Shown here piece by piece: positions 46,241 to 56,879 of a stretch of 64,000 bases of DNA (position 1 is its first letter; every line of letters starts with the position of its first letter). The stretch is from the NCBI GenBank assembly GCA_001695595.3, contig MBPM02000020.1, positions 682,001 to 746,000 of the forward strand, given 5' to 3'. This DNA is from Plasmopara viticola. Its lineage: Eukaryota; Oomycota; Peronosporomycetes; Peronosporales; Peronosporaceae. The position numbers were made by a program, and so were the translations under genes. Under the pieces are notes generated by a model. It was not told the origin of the DNA, ran no database searches, and saw nothing but the letters and a program-made list of their open reading frames with translations.

Positions 46241-46545
46241 TTAGAGCCAGAGCCATGCCCAAATACCACAGTAGTCATTTCGACTTTCTTTATATTGTAT
46301 ATTGTTGTACTTAGTTAAACCCAAAATTGGAAAGGCTGGACAACCCATACTGTCGAAATATTTGTTGTTGTAAACAGCTACCCAGTCACTAGTACTGTCA
46401 TCTTTCTGGAAGAGTATGATATAAAAACCTGTGGGCTGAAAATTGTCTCTGTTGCCTTCTTGAATATCAATCACTTTATTTAGTTGAACATTTAGTATAC
46501 GTGCTAGCTCGACTAGATCTGTATCAGTAGTAATAGCTTTAATTT
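46241..46545 (-). pseudogene. Adenain-like cysteine protease, decayed
   Basis: The frame on the minus strand reads IKAITTDTDLVELARILNVQ, NKVIDIQEGNRDNFQPTGFY, then TSDWVAVYNNKYFDSMGCP and KYNNIQYKESRNDYCGIWAW before a stop at 46241. This is the adenovirus-type (C5/Ulp1-like) layout: a W-V-A-x-Y strand, a YFDS.G acidic site, then a Gln several residues before a Cys-Gly. The catalytic Cys (YCGIW) and the preceding Gln (IQY) are present, but the His expected before WVAVY is Asp, a one-base change from CAC to GAC. In Polinton-like viruses this protease matures capsid proteins. No clear start codon is seen, so the gene is judged inactive. Confidence 0.65.
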
Positions 46546-46655
46546 ATTTATTTTCCAACACGGTATCTTCCAAGTAGCATATAAACTACGTTCGTTAATC
46601 GTTTTATATTTTAAGAATATAGAAAATATAAAACGAAAGATATATAACATAAACA

Positions 46656-48098
46656 AATGACGACTTCAACTCAACTAGCCAATTATCTTCTTCACGACTG
46701 CAGTATATCTTCCGATCCTGTAGTCTCGAGTCATCCACTGCGTAGATAACTCAAATGGTTCTTATCGATTACTATTGATGCTTTGAGTCAATTAAATGGT
46801 TCTACGGTTTTTGGCAGCCTTCGCAATGTCTATCTTACTCCTTCCTATGTTGTAACCATGAAAAACACTGGCGCCTTGCACTTGGAGCTCTAGTTCCAAA
46901 ATTTGCTGTCGGTCTCAAATGTGGCGTCTGGGATGTTATTGACTCGCTTTCGGTAGAACTAAATGTTAAATCGATCATTACTGACAATGATTACAAACTG
47001 TACTGAAATAATCTTCGAGCTACGACGGATTGGAGCTCTACGGATGTTGTCAAGCGTGGTGCTAATTCGTTCTTAGCTGCGGATGATTCGACTTCAGTAC
47101 TATTTGCTCAATCAGAAGGAAATGCAGTAATGGTTATTTTAAAAAAATGACCAATGAGCGTCTACAGTTGCTACTGGCCTTGTTCCTGAATCTACTGGTA
47201 CGTCACCTCCATGCAATACTGAATTTATAACCACTCTAACTGCAGCGAATCCGTATAGTTGGATGACGATGCAATCTGGCGGTCTTCTCTCCATGCTCCA
47301 ACAAACCGGTTAAGGTGGCTTTGTTACTACTTCATCAGCCGCTGCTGCTGGTGGTATTGCTGGAACATGGAACAACGTGCTTAACATTTGTATCATCGAT
47401 CTTCATATAATTTTCAGGGAATAAGATCTAATTGCTAATCCTCAAATCAAGATCAAACTTCGTGCAAACCAAAGTTACGCTGGTGTTACCACTGGTGCCT
47501 CGAATGCTTTGTCGCTGGACAGTAATACTCTAACATCTGGTACTACGGTTCCTATTATGGTTGCTTCTTCTGCAATTGGCTACCCAATAAATGGTGTTCC
47601 TAATGCGACATCGGGCTCTCTTCGTGTTGATATGATCCTCTACACAACTCTTAAACTACTCTTCCAACATCTGGTCAGATTTTCCGATTCACCACAAGTC
47701 GTCATTGCATTACTTTCTATGATATTGCTAACCCTTCGCAGATTGTTCAGAAACCAAGAAAGGAAGTTAATCGTCTCGATTGCTACGCTCAATACTTTAC
47801 TCGAAAAGCTGGTGTCGGTGTAAGCACGACGCAGCATTCAGCTTCCAGCTATCGGCTTCGCTCAAGAACAACAAATATGTCGCTCCGATTCAGAAACCAG
47901 CAGTGGCCATTTCAGTAATGCTAGTGAAGACTTAACACGGCATTTAACGGTCTTTTCGATTTTGCTTCTCGAACGTGTCAGCCTGGCGCTAGTGTTCGTG
48001 ATTTCCAACTTTAAAATGACAAAGAGAACATCTTCAGCAAAACCAATATATGATTAAGAAAACGATTTTGATGATTTCAGTAAGATTGCTGCTTTTTG
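46656..48098 (+). pseudogene. Major capsid protein pseudogene, Polinton-like virus (copy B)
   Basis: Starts MTTSTQLANYLLHDCSISSD at 46656. Frames change repeatedly but pieces are in order: NGSTVFGSLRNVYLTPSYVV, VPKFAVGLKCGVWDVIDSLS, DWSSTDVVKRGANSFLAADD, NPYSWMTMQSGGLLSMLQQT, IKLRANQSYAGVTTGASNAL, IGYPINGVPNATSGSLRVDM, ITFYDIANPSQIVQKPRKEV, LDCYAQYF, QLSASLKNNKYVAPIQKPAV and GASVRDFQL, ending near 48098 where dispersed repeat B begins. The later half matches copy A at 25-26.2 kb. Together with the missing tail, the ancestral length would be about 580 residues, the size of double jelly-roll capsid proteins. The name rests on pattern and neighbours, not on a search. Confidence 0.6.
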
Positions 48099-49000
48099 TA
48101 CAATCGCATTTTGCGCGCAAATATTGTTTGGTAGAGAATAATCGTAAGCCGCCAAACGGCGTATGAAAGAAACACCGCAACTTTTTTTTATATTCTTACG
48201 TGGCACTGGTGGGATAACAAATTTATCTGGAGGTAGAGGAGGTACGTAATTTCCCGATCGTGAGGCGCTTTTCTTTGTTAGGTTGTGATCGAGCAAGAAA
48301 AGGGCATTCACCTTGCTGCTCTAGCGTTGTGATAAGTCTTTACCTTAATTATTGCGAAGTTTTTCCAACTCAGAGATCACCAATATGCATATGCGGCGGA
48401 AAACCGTCTGCACTTCATCAGTAAAAGAAGTACTGCGATTGTTGTGAGGCTGAGCGATCTTAATTGTCTGAAATAGATTCTCAGAATTTCTCGCCATGTT
48501 GCTTAATCGTTTTGCAGGATTGTCACTCCAAATGGGTCAAAACGCAAACGTTTTTGGCTTTTGAAGCTATACGACGGAGGCTTTTGACATTCAGGTAATA
48601 TGCTTTGATGTTTTACTCAGCGATCCTGATCTTAGTGGCTGTATGTACTCAGTTTTTTTTCGACATGGCTTAGGTCGACATTACACGCTTGGGGCATGTA
48701 GATATTAAGTCTATGTTCTGGAATGAGTTTTCAAACTTATACAATTTGCTGCGCAGCAAGTCTTATCGGTGGCGTTGCAGCGAAAGAAAGTGCATTTGTT
48801 AGACCGAAAGCCCCAAAGGACATTTTTCGACTAGCATGATTAAAAAGATTATAGTCTTGACCGAGAAGAGTGTAACGCCATTGCTTGAAGTCAGTGTATG
48901 TCGCACCAGTAAGTGGGATAAACCTCTTGTTTGACATACGCCACGTAATCTTCTGAACATCAATGAAAAAATTAAGTACTAAAGAGCTAACTATATGATC
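48099..49000 (-). repeat. Dispersed repeat, copy B
   Basis: Second copy of the repeat at 32040-32918, same orientation, about 16 kb away. Shared landmarks include CAAATATTGTTTGGTAGAG at one end and AAGTACTAAAGAGCTAACT at the other. The minus-strand frame at 49009-48737 reads RFIPLTGATYTDFKQWRYTL and SRKMSFGAFGLTNAL, and 48311-48054 reads NLTKKSASRSGNYVPPLPPD. Copy B has lost or gained small indels relative to copy A. Family unknown. Confidence 0.75.
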
Positions 49001-49009
49001 AACGACCAC

Positions 49010-51490
49010 ATATTCGTAGAAAGTAATATGCCAGAAGATAATTGGAGGACATACACCACAAGTGATATGAAGTCCACATCAAAAAGCTTGAGAGTTATAT
49101 AAAGTCTCGATGTAAACACTTATACTAGCTCTTTGAGTCCGAGAGAGACTTGTATTCGTTGTATGTATAGAATGAGAGTCAACGACGTGAACTCACGCTA
49201 TTTGCACGAGCTTCAAACAGTACAACGCAGCAATGCTTTTTTTGAATACCTTTGCCTTATTTACAGGATGTGGACCCGCGTTCTACCGCTCTACTAGTAA
49301 GCAGATAGCTACGATATTTCACATCACTGTAAAATATATCAAATGTCGATAGGCTGATACTATCGTCGCACCAAGGACGTCGTCGGAGACCGACATTGTG
49401 TTTTCAAGAAAGAAGCTGATCTCACAATGTTCAGGTACCGATCGACAAGCCAACGTATAAAGTCATGCCACTGAACGACGAATCGGTCGCTTATAAAGCA
49501 CGGAAACGCCTTGCGCGTCGGTCAGACTCTGTGTCGAAAAGGCTACTCCTTAGCCTCATGGTCGACTACGACCAAATTTAGACATTTCGAAGCCATTTTG
49601 CTTGTTAGTCAAAAGCTAGGAGCAATCGAACGATAAGTTTTAAAACTAAGGCTCACTAAAGCTCGTGATTCTGCGACTCCTAACTTTCAGCTATGTTGGT
49701 CGAGGGAAAGGGTAAGCCTTGTATGCACCACTGTCACCCGATAAACCTATTCGCACGCGTGTGCACCACACGTCGCGTGATCATAAGTGGTCAGTGATCT
49801 TACTGCGCAACCCATGCACGTTGTGCCCGTTCGGTGATCATACGCTGGTGCCTGATACGCTAAAGCGCATTGTCAATAACCTCGACGATGTGCAAGAGCA
49901 CAAATTCAATTAGAGCGACATAAATCTTACATCATATTTTATTCGCGGGTGAGCTACAAGCTCGCGCCAGGTAGTGATGCGGTATCAAGTTGACCTCGCA
50001 AATATTAAAAAAAATTACCGAGTTAATTGACAGCTTAATAGTTGTTACGGCACGGAAAATTCGTAATTGACCGTTTAATTCAAGCGGTTAGTCGCTCGAC
50101 CCGGGCACATGAATTGTTGGGCTTCAGAGTAAAAGCATTAAATAAAGCAGCCATAGATAGGGCACTAAACTGAACAAACAAACACATTCAAGTAGTGTGA
50201 CTGGTCTGCCAGACCACACCCAAAAGTATATGTTAGATGGACGTCGCACTGACCGTAAAGTACCCAGGAGTATGGAACTCAATCCTAATATATGGGTCGG
50301 GAACCTACCCCCATCCCACGAGAGCAATTCGATCTTATTGACACCTTCGTTGCTGCAAAATTAAGGTTCGTCACGATGCCGGAGTTAGATCTTCCGCTTT
50401 TGTCACCAACTTTTTTAGTTTGAAAATCATATGGAAAGTGGTGACAAACTTATAGTAATAAAAAATGAAGCTTTACAATGGTGCATGAACTACTCATATT
50501 CGGACGCACTTTGTGCAGTGCATAGATAGCTACTTTTGATTCCGAATAAGAGAGTTGGATTATCCTGCACGGCAGTTAGCACCAGATGGTAAGCCTTGAA
50601 ATTGGCAATCAATATCGAATGCCTTGTATATCGTCTACTTATGCAAAAAGGTCACGGCTCTGGAAGTGTCCTGACAAGTAATTTATATTCTAGACGCTCT
50701 GGAGGAGACTAACGACAGAAGCACCTCCTAAATCAATTACCGTTCGACGTCAAGGCACGCCGCTTGGAATTACTTGAAAGCGTGGCGCAGCTCTGTAGAG
50801 ACAAAAAGGAAATTACATTGATGGCCTAAAAGATTATTTAGGCCATCTGAAAAACGTTTATTAGTCCATGAACCTCCAAAAACTTTGTATCAACATGTGC
50901 AACTGAGTCTTTTGGGGTGAAGGATAAAATGATATGACTTCATACCCGCTCTCGTAACTCAAGATCTTAGTGCTCTAGGCATGTTTTAAAGCCCAAAAAT
51001 TTTCTGGGGTGAATTTTATTCGGCCATCAAACTGAGCAGACTATACTCTTTGCTCACAAATGTAAGGCACTTTGTCCAAAGCGTTCGGGTTTTGGGAGAA
51101 AGCATCCTTTTCGCAAATAAATTAACTTTATATACACGTAGCTGTAGCGGTACTGGGGACTACCCAGGTGTATCTTCTGACCGAGTGCAAAGTCTCGCTT
51201 CTCTTTGAGCTTCTTGCATTGCCAACTCAATCCCATATGCGAAATTTGATGTGGTTCCAGAAGCACATGCAAAGCCGCGGTAAGATCGTGCTGGAATAAT
51301 GGTCGTATTTGAGTTGAGTGACCTTCGTAATCCCCATAAGAAACGTAATTTTTACAGGACTCTCGCGATGTGCGAAGCACAGGGATACGGTGCGAGTAAA
51401 CATGGCTCACATCAGCCTGGGTAGTGCGTTCAACGCCTTTTTGCCGAGCTCGTTGTTCAGAGAGTGAAGACTTTTCTTACGGAACGGCGA
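49010..51490. other. No gene recognised
   Basis: About 2.5 kb with short frames only (49719-49913 +, 50124-50327 -, 51054-51410 -). The 51054-51410 minus frame is the longest (118 codons, including HDLTAALHVLLEPHQISHMG) but shows no motif. Segments around 50110-50350 have the look of a retroelement terminal region; this is not supported further. Confidence 0.35.
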
Positions 51491-52340
51491 CTGTTGTCGA
51501 TATCCAGTGTTGGGCAAGCTGCTTATTACATCACCGTGGGTATCGTCTCTGACTCAATTCTCTTCGTAATTTCCAAGGCCAGTAAAACGATATATTAAGT
51601 TTAGCCTTCACTTTAAATTACGTGGTGGACTTCGATTCTGTGATAAGGGCGACTTTAGCTTTGACCGGTTGATCTAAAAACAGGTCAAGCCAATTCAAAA
51701 AATTGACTCAATTGGAAAAGCTGCTTGATTTACAGGCTCCTATGTAACCTTCGTGGACAGATAACCAGGAGAATGATCGCCAGAGCGCTTAAAGGGATTT
51801 CTTTCTTGGCCCGAATGCATGGATGGTTTCGGCTCATCAGGCTATAACAGTATTTTGGAGACATGTCAAGCATGGTTGAAACGTAATCCATACTTTCGAG
51901 ATTATTACCATATCTCTGTTGTCGATATCCAGTGTTGGGCAAGCTGCTTATTACATCACCGTGGGTATCGTCTCTGACTCAATTCTCTTCGTAATTTCCA
52001 AGCCAGTAAAACGATATATTAAGTTTAGCCTTCACTTTTAAATTACGTGGTGGACTTCGATTCTGTGATAAGGGCGACTTTAGCTTTGACCGGTTGATCT
52101 AAAAACAGGTCAAGCCAATTCAAAAAAATGACTCAATTGGAAAAGCTGCTTGATTTACAGGCTCCTATGTAAATTTCGTGGACAGATAACCAGGAGAATG
52201 ATCGCCAGAGCGCTTAAAGGGATTTCTTTCTTGGCCCGAATGCATGGATGGTTTCGGCTCATCAGGCTATAACAGTATTTTGGAGACATGTCAAGCATGG
52301 TTGAAACGTAATCCATACTTTCGAGATTATTACCATATCT
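51491..52340. repeat. Tandem duplication of a 425-bp unit
   Basis: The unit starting CTGTTGTCGATATCCAGTG at 51491 recurs at 51916 with only a few differences, such as a one-base change in an A run and CCTTC against AATTTC. The second unit ends at about 52340, where the sequence diverges (TATCTCAAG). Near identity indicates a recent event. Confidence 0.9.
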
Positions 52341-52658
52341 CAAGCCCCTGTAATTTAATTGATCAAATGAAGCTGGATATGTGGCTGAACCAGTGTGGGC
52401 TTCATTTGTTTTATTTCGGTATGGTCCTATCTGTGTGTAGTAAATTTTAATCTGCAATTTAGGTTGGGATCACTTTCATTTGGCATCCTTCAAACCACCT
52501 GAGAATGCGAACCGTCGAAAATACTGATAGACTTGTCGTCGCAAAAGCTGTAGAACAATGGTTTCTATCGGTATCCGTACCGATTTGCACACCGAGGTTT
52601 TATTGCGCTGTTCAAACAAATTTCTCAAAAAAATGAGACACAAATATTTAAAAGGGTG
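52268..52658 (+). repeat. Dispersed repeat C, copy 1
   Basis: Matches 63660-63963: shared blocks include CAAGCCCCTGT, GGTATGGTCCTATCTGTGTG, GACTTGTCGTCGCAAAAGC and AACAATGGTTTCTATCGGTA. In both places the repeat runs into the terminus of a MULE, so the junction itself is duplicated. Confidence 0.75.
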
Positions 52659-52990
52659 TATTGTATTGTATTGTATTACGTTATCGCGTTGCCAAGTTAT
52701 GCACGTGCTAGGCTCAGTCTGGCTAGTCCACGGCATAGAGTGGTGTCCGCATACGTCGGGTCTCGTTCGGCGGGCAGTGCAGCCAGCACCGAGGTCGTGA
52801 GGGTCTTCCATTATTTTGTCTAGTTTTGACTTGGTAAGAGCCCAGGTGGCGCTCTGGTGCTGGAGACCGTCGCGTCGAGGGTGAGGCTCGTTAAAGACTT
52901 GCAGATGCCCGAGAGCACCTGCCCGAAGCGTGCGAGCATTTAGCCCCCGCGCTTGGAAGGAGGGCGTCACCCCAACCTTTTCCGAAGCTC
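52659..52990 (-). mobile_element. SINE-like retroposon copy 2 with 9-bp target-site duplication
   Basis: 332 bp flanked by AAAAGGGTG at 52650-52658 and 52991-52999. On the minus strand it begins GAGCTTCGGAAAAGGTTGGG and ends in a short A-rich repeat tail, TAATACAATACAATACAATA, as expected for a retroposon integrated by target-primed reverse transcription. It is highly similar to copy 1 at 37301-37620. It landed exactly at the edge of MULE copy 3. Confidence 0.8.
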
Positions 52991-52994
52991 AAAA

Positions 52995-54196
52995 GGGTGA
53001 ATGCAAAAAATGTACCTTTTTTCAATTCAATGGAGAAATATATATTTAAATAGAGAAACACTACCTTGAACCGCAACTTTTCCGCCAAGATGAAAAGTTT
53101 TCACCTACAAAGTAAAAAATCTATTGAAAAATAGAAAATCAAAAAGTTGTACCTTACTCACAAAAGTAAATATACTTTATGCTGCTCATCACTGGTGCAT
53201 CGACGCTTGTTGTGTGTCACTTGACAACAGCTGCCGCATCGATAATAACTTTTTTAGCGCGTCAACTTTTTATGTAGCATGCTGTGATTTGCGCTTCTTT
53301 TTGGGTTGATCTTTTTTTTAGACGGATCTGGTAGAAGATGCTCACTCTATACCAGTTTACGTCTTGTCACAAATGGCTTCACTTCGATTGCTCTATCGGC
53401 AAGTATTGATTGACCACATATCCCAGAATAACAATTCTGCATGACAGCTGATTTAAAAACCTGAGGGTTCCTATGAGGTATCGACATGGAACATTCATAT
53501 TCTTCACAATCCGCATGTGCAAGTACTACCGGTACTATTTACCTCGACAGCATACTCCATTGGCTTGTTTGTTCCAATTCGAACCGACACAAGAAACGAT
53601 GTAGTTGAACTTGAACGTACTTTAGTTGTTTCCTCGTACAATTTTGATAAAGAAAGGATGCAACTGGCAGCATAAGACGTAATACTCCCCATTGTTTAGT
53701 CTGTCCAGTAACTTCGAGCCACTTCGTACTGACATAGCATTCAACTGCCATCATACAATTCAATGTTTTTTAGCGCGTTGTTCATGAAGTCGACGTTATT
53801 GAAAGTAAGTATTCCATATCGTGTACATGAACTATGGGCAATAGATCACTTCCCATAGCCAACGTCAGCCAGCCATTTGACTGCCTCGCGATTTAACTTC
53901 TTCAGCTCTTCTTTTTTGGCTTCGTACGGTTGCCAAATTGACGCACGTGCTAAGCTCCATGCATGTTACTTCGATGTTTTGTTTCTGTACTTCAGATTAA
54001 AATATTACATTAGGTTACGCATGCGGTAAAATTACTATTTAGAGGTATAAATTCTCTATTTTATATTTCCTTATATGTACATTGTTGCAAAAATATTTGT
54101 TTTCAGGTCCTTTTTTTTTGCTTTTTTATCAAACTATGTTTATGGAGGAGTATATTTCTGTTTAATTTGAAAGAGGTATATCTTTTCCATTCTTCC
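52995..54196 (-). mobile_element. MULE copy 3, deleted
   Basis: The left end GGGTGAATGC and right end CATTCTTCC are diverged forms of the GGGAGAATG terminus. Minus-strand remnants of the transposase match copies 1 and 2: a KEHAWGLARA-like helix near 53960, the KWLAEVGYGK-like segment near 53875, GQTKQWGVLRLMLPVASFLY near 53690, and a shortened SWIM region (NSTGSTCTCGL near 53510). The flanks TATTTAAAA and TATAAATAA agree only partly, so the target duplication has decayed. The 1.2-kb copy cannot encode an active transposase. Confidence 0.75.
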
Positions 54197-54272
54197 TATA
54201 AATAAGATTAAAGAGCCTTTTAGGTGCATTATCTCTCTATCGCACAATTTGATCGAGGCAGGTTATACCAAG

Positions 54273-54436
54273 AGGCAGCATTATTCCGTGCACGCCTCCT
54301 TTGTGTACCTTATGAAGTGGATGCTCTTTATCTTTCGTTAAAGACGATTATAAAAGGCAGCATTATTCCGTGCACGCCTCCTTTGTGTACCTTATGAAGT
54401 GGATGCTCTTTATCTTTCGTTAGAGACGATTATATG
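54273..54436. repeat. 82-bp tandem duplication
   Basis: Two adjacent units starting AGGCAGCATTATTCCGTGCA at 54273 and 54355 differ at about one position (TTAAAG against TTAGAG). They lie 270-430 bp upstream of the co-chaperone start codon and could alter its promoter. Confidence 0.9.
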
Positions 54437-54708
54437 CGCTAGCCACAGGTATGACAATCTTTATGATTTATGTTCAACAGTACATTTGTATCTGCAAGAT
54501 CGACCAATTATATAGAGCCTTAGTAATTTAAAGTTGATTTTCTTTGTCTTTTCGTACAATTATATTCTGGAGGCTCGGTTGCCACTCTCGAATATTCGCG
54601 ATGCGTCTTTGTCAGAGTGATGGTCATTCCTACGAAGTAGTTCCAAAGTCGATCATTTTGCAAAATACCAGCAACAGCAAACTAATTATTTGGACACGCA
54701 CTTCAGTA

Positions 54709-55785
54709 ATGGAGACCGAGACTCTACACGAGAAAAACCGATTGCAGTCGATCGAGGAGAAGGTCAAAGACGTGCAAAACAAGCTTTCCACGCGGTTACC
54801 AGCTCAGTATCGACACTTGGCCGCAATTGTGTGCGGTAAGAAGTGGCAACTCCACACCTTCAAGCCTCAAGACGCCGCTGCCATTATTAAAAAGGTGCGC
54901 TTGGAACTTGGAGCATTTGACTATCGCGTTAAGGAACAAGCAGAGCTGCTCACACGCTACCTCATCGAGCTAGACGGAGTGCTGAGTTATGGAAACGCCG
55001 ACATTAAGAGCGCACGCAAGGCACTGGTGTTGCTTGCGCAGCAACTACTGCCACAGGCCGACCAATTTAAGGAGCGAAGTGGCAAACTAAAACGATTTGG
55101 AGAGCGCATTTTCAGTGGCTTAGAGGGCCACTTATCGGCGCCTTCAACGCCTATTGATAGCGGCATCGAGTCTGACGATATGCACATGAGGTCTTTGTTT
55201 GAAGAGAGCGGGATGGAAGAAGAGAGCCAGGTCGAAGCGTCTGAAGAGGATGCTAGTGAAGATGAAGAATTAGTCGACGACAAGGAAGATATTATGGAGC
55301 AAGAGCGTGAGGAGGAAGAAAGAAACGAAGAGGACGTCTCGTCGCCCACTAAGTCACCCCAACCCGAATCAGTGCTTCCGGAGGCCGCTTTGGACATTGA
55401 TGTCAAGTCGCTGCCTGTATGGCGTCCATACTACCAGCTGCAGCGTCGCCAGGATGGCGTTTACCTCTTGGCGCGTCTCAACATAACTGACCCTCGCAAT
55501 GTTCGCGTGCAATGGAATAATCGCGATGGCGTTCTCCGCATTACCGGCTTTCGTCTACCCACACAGAAGGATATCGTTATGTCACGTCTAAGCGGTGCAC
55601 CGACTTTCGGTCGCTTTGAGATTGTTGAGCAATTCCCACCGAACATGCTAAACATGGAGGAGGCGTCACAACAGATTATGGAGGATGGAACCTTACGGAT
55701 TCGCTTACCATACAACGTGTTAAGACATCCACTCCACTACCGCCCGGCGTCGCTTTTTCAACCTCAGGATTGTTTTGTTTGGTAA
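54709..55785 (+). CDS. BAG-domain plus alpha-crystallin (HSP20-like) co-chaperone
   Basis: Single exon, 358 residues from the ATG at 54709 (METETLHEKNRLQSIEEKVK). The open frame extends further upstream (another ATG at 54601), but that part lacks coding character. Residues about 50-120 form a BAG-type three-helix bundle, with RYLIELDGVLSYGNADIKSA and RKALVLLAQQLLPQADQF. Residues 160-210 are highly acidic. Residues about 238-335 form an alpha-crystallin-like sandwich (DGVYLLARLNITDPRNVRVQ, RDGVLRITGFRLP, and a DGTLRIRLP end strand). BAG domains bind the Hsp70 ATPase domain and release nucleotide, and crystallin domains hold unfolded clients. A protein joining the two would link client holding to Hsp70. 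A GAA-TA-TTC pair near 54589 could be part of a heat-shock element. Confidence 0.8.
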   Translation: METETLHEKNRLQSIEEKVKDVQNKLSTRLPAQYRHLAAIVCGKKWQLHTFKPQDAAAIIKKVRLELGAFDYRVKEQAELLTRYLIELDGVLSYGNADIKSARKALVLLAQQLLPQADQFKERSGKLKRFGERIFSGLEGHLSAPSTPIDSGIESDDMHMRSLFEESGMEEESQVEASEEDASEDEELVDDKEDIMEQEREEEERNEEDVSSPTKSPQPESVLPEAALDIDVKSLPVWRPYYQLQRRQDGVYLLARLNITDPRNVRVQWNNRDGVLRITGFRLPTQKDIVMSRLSGAPTFGRFEIVEQFPPNMLNMEEASQQIMEDGTLRIRLPYNVLRHPLHYRPASLFQPQDCFVW

Positions 55786-55965
55786 TTGGGTGACTTAAAA
55801 ATATGTAGGATTGTATATCAAATTGTTAAACTATAATGGAAAATTAATTACTAAAGAACCTGTAGTATTTGCTGCTGTATTGATCCCCCACTAGCCAGCT
55901 ATCTGGCACTACTAATGCGTACCACCGACGCTTCCATAGACGTGAGATGACGCGGTGATAACTGG

Positions 55966-56472
55966 TTGTCAGCGCCCGGTGGAGTTAAAAAAGCTTTACC
56001 ACTGGATGTTTTAGAGATGTCCGAGAGCTCGGAAAAGCAAAGCTTGTCGGCTTCTCAAGTGTCAGATCCAACATTGAAAACAAACATCCTGGAAAATTGG
56101 GTGGAATCTTTACCAGAGTGCGCTTTGCAGTGCACACAAATTGACAATTTCAGTCTCATTCATGTGGTCATAGTCTCGTAGTGCTGCTGCACCTTTAGAC
56201 GCGAGAAAAGCTCCCTGACCTTCATATGAAGGCACGATCTTGAAATCTTCGGCGTTCGGGAGCTCAGCAAGTCCATGACATCCAGCAGTTTGGCAGGAGA
56301 AAATGACGGGATTTCGATGGCTAATTTGGAGTTCTGTGGGGCTTCTCGGTTACTTTCGTTGGTCATTTTCAGGATGCAACGAAATTGGCTCAGAGCACTT
56401 ATGGGATTCAAATCTAGGATCGAACAAAGTGGATGGGCAGTTGCTCCAACAATCACAGCAATAATTCAATAA
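55966..56472 (+). pseudogene. Unrecognised ORF 3' to the CRN gene
   Basis: Frames read SAPGGVKKALPLDVLEMSES and NWVESLPECALQCTQIDNFS to a stop at 56181, then MTSSSLAGENDGISMANLEF, GASRLLSLVIFRMQRNWLRA and SGWAVAPTITAII to 56472. A further piece, ARLNRFIADLSLPQKQAGWR, lies near 56600. The same pieces occur in the right arm (minus strand, 61323-60463) with other lesions. Retention in both arms shows it existed before the duplication. No family is recognised. Confidence 0.35.
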
Positions 56473-56879
56473 CAGCGGGATAGAGCATCTACAAGGAATC
56501 GTCGCAGAGGACGAGAAGCTTCGAAAGCGTAGCGACTCGTTGCACATTGACTGTAGGTGATTGGCTGGGCGTCCGATTTGTTGCAGAGGACGGCTCGGCT
56601 AAATCGATTCATTGCAGATCTCTCACTTCCACAAAAGCAAGCAGGATGGCGCAGCAACTACCAGCAATCTAACTCAATGATGTCAAGATACGGATATGGA
56701 AACCCTTTCAGGATTACGGCCACAATCAATCGCGTATTTTTTTTCATCTATGTTATAAAAACATAAATATTAAAAATGAATCCTACGCATACATGTTAGC
56801 ATACGCGGGCATCGACTGCATTTGCTGTCAATACTCCATGCGCAGCGCCATGAGAAACTCCGGGATCACCACATCAGCC

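Larger units (their letters stand above)
38700..48098. mobile_element. Endogenous Polinton-like virus, decayed
   Basis: A contiguous block of virus-type genes. Minus strand: an unassigned structural-like ORF, a probable minor capsid protein, a packaging ATPase and an adenain-like protease. Plus strand: CECG zinc fingers, fibre modules, a peptidase S74 fibre and a major capsid protein. ATPase, protease, major and minor capsid proteins are the four hallmark morphogenesis genes of Polintons, Polinton-like viruses and virophages. Every gene has stops or frameshifts. Terminal inverted repeats were not identified: the left side abuts MULE copy 2 and the right side abuts dispersed repeat B. Polymerase and integrase are not in this block but decayed examples occur at 0.6-3.8 kb. 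Viral family placement is inference. Confidence 0.72.

Noticed and set aside
38600..48100. Circular or linear plasmid interpretation of the viral gene block
   Set aside because: The genes are full of stops and are bounded by MULE and repeat sequence, which fits old chromosomal integration.
52659..52990. CpG-island promoter or rRNA fragment for the GC-rich block
   Set aside because: Target-site duplications and a second copy with an empty site show it is a retroposed repeat.
54987..55406. Serine-rich minus-strand ORF
   Set aside because: It is simply the complement of the acidic Glu/Asp linker of the BAG/crystallin protein.
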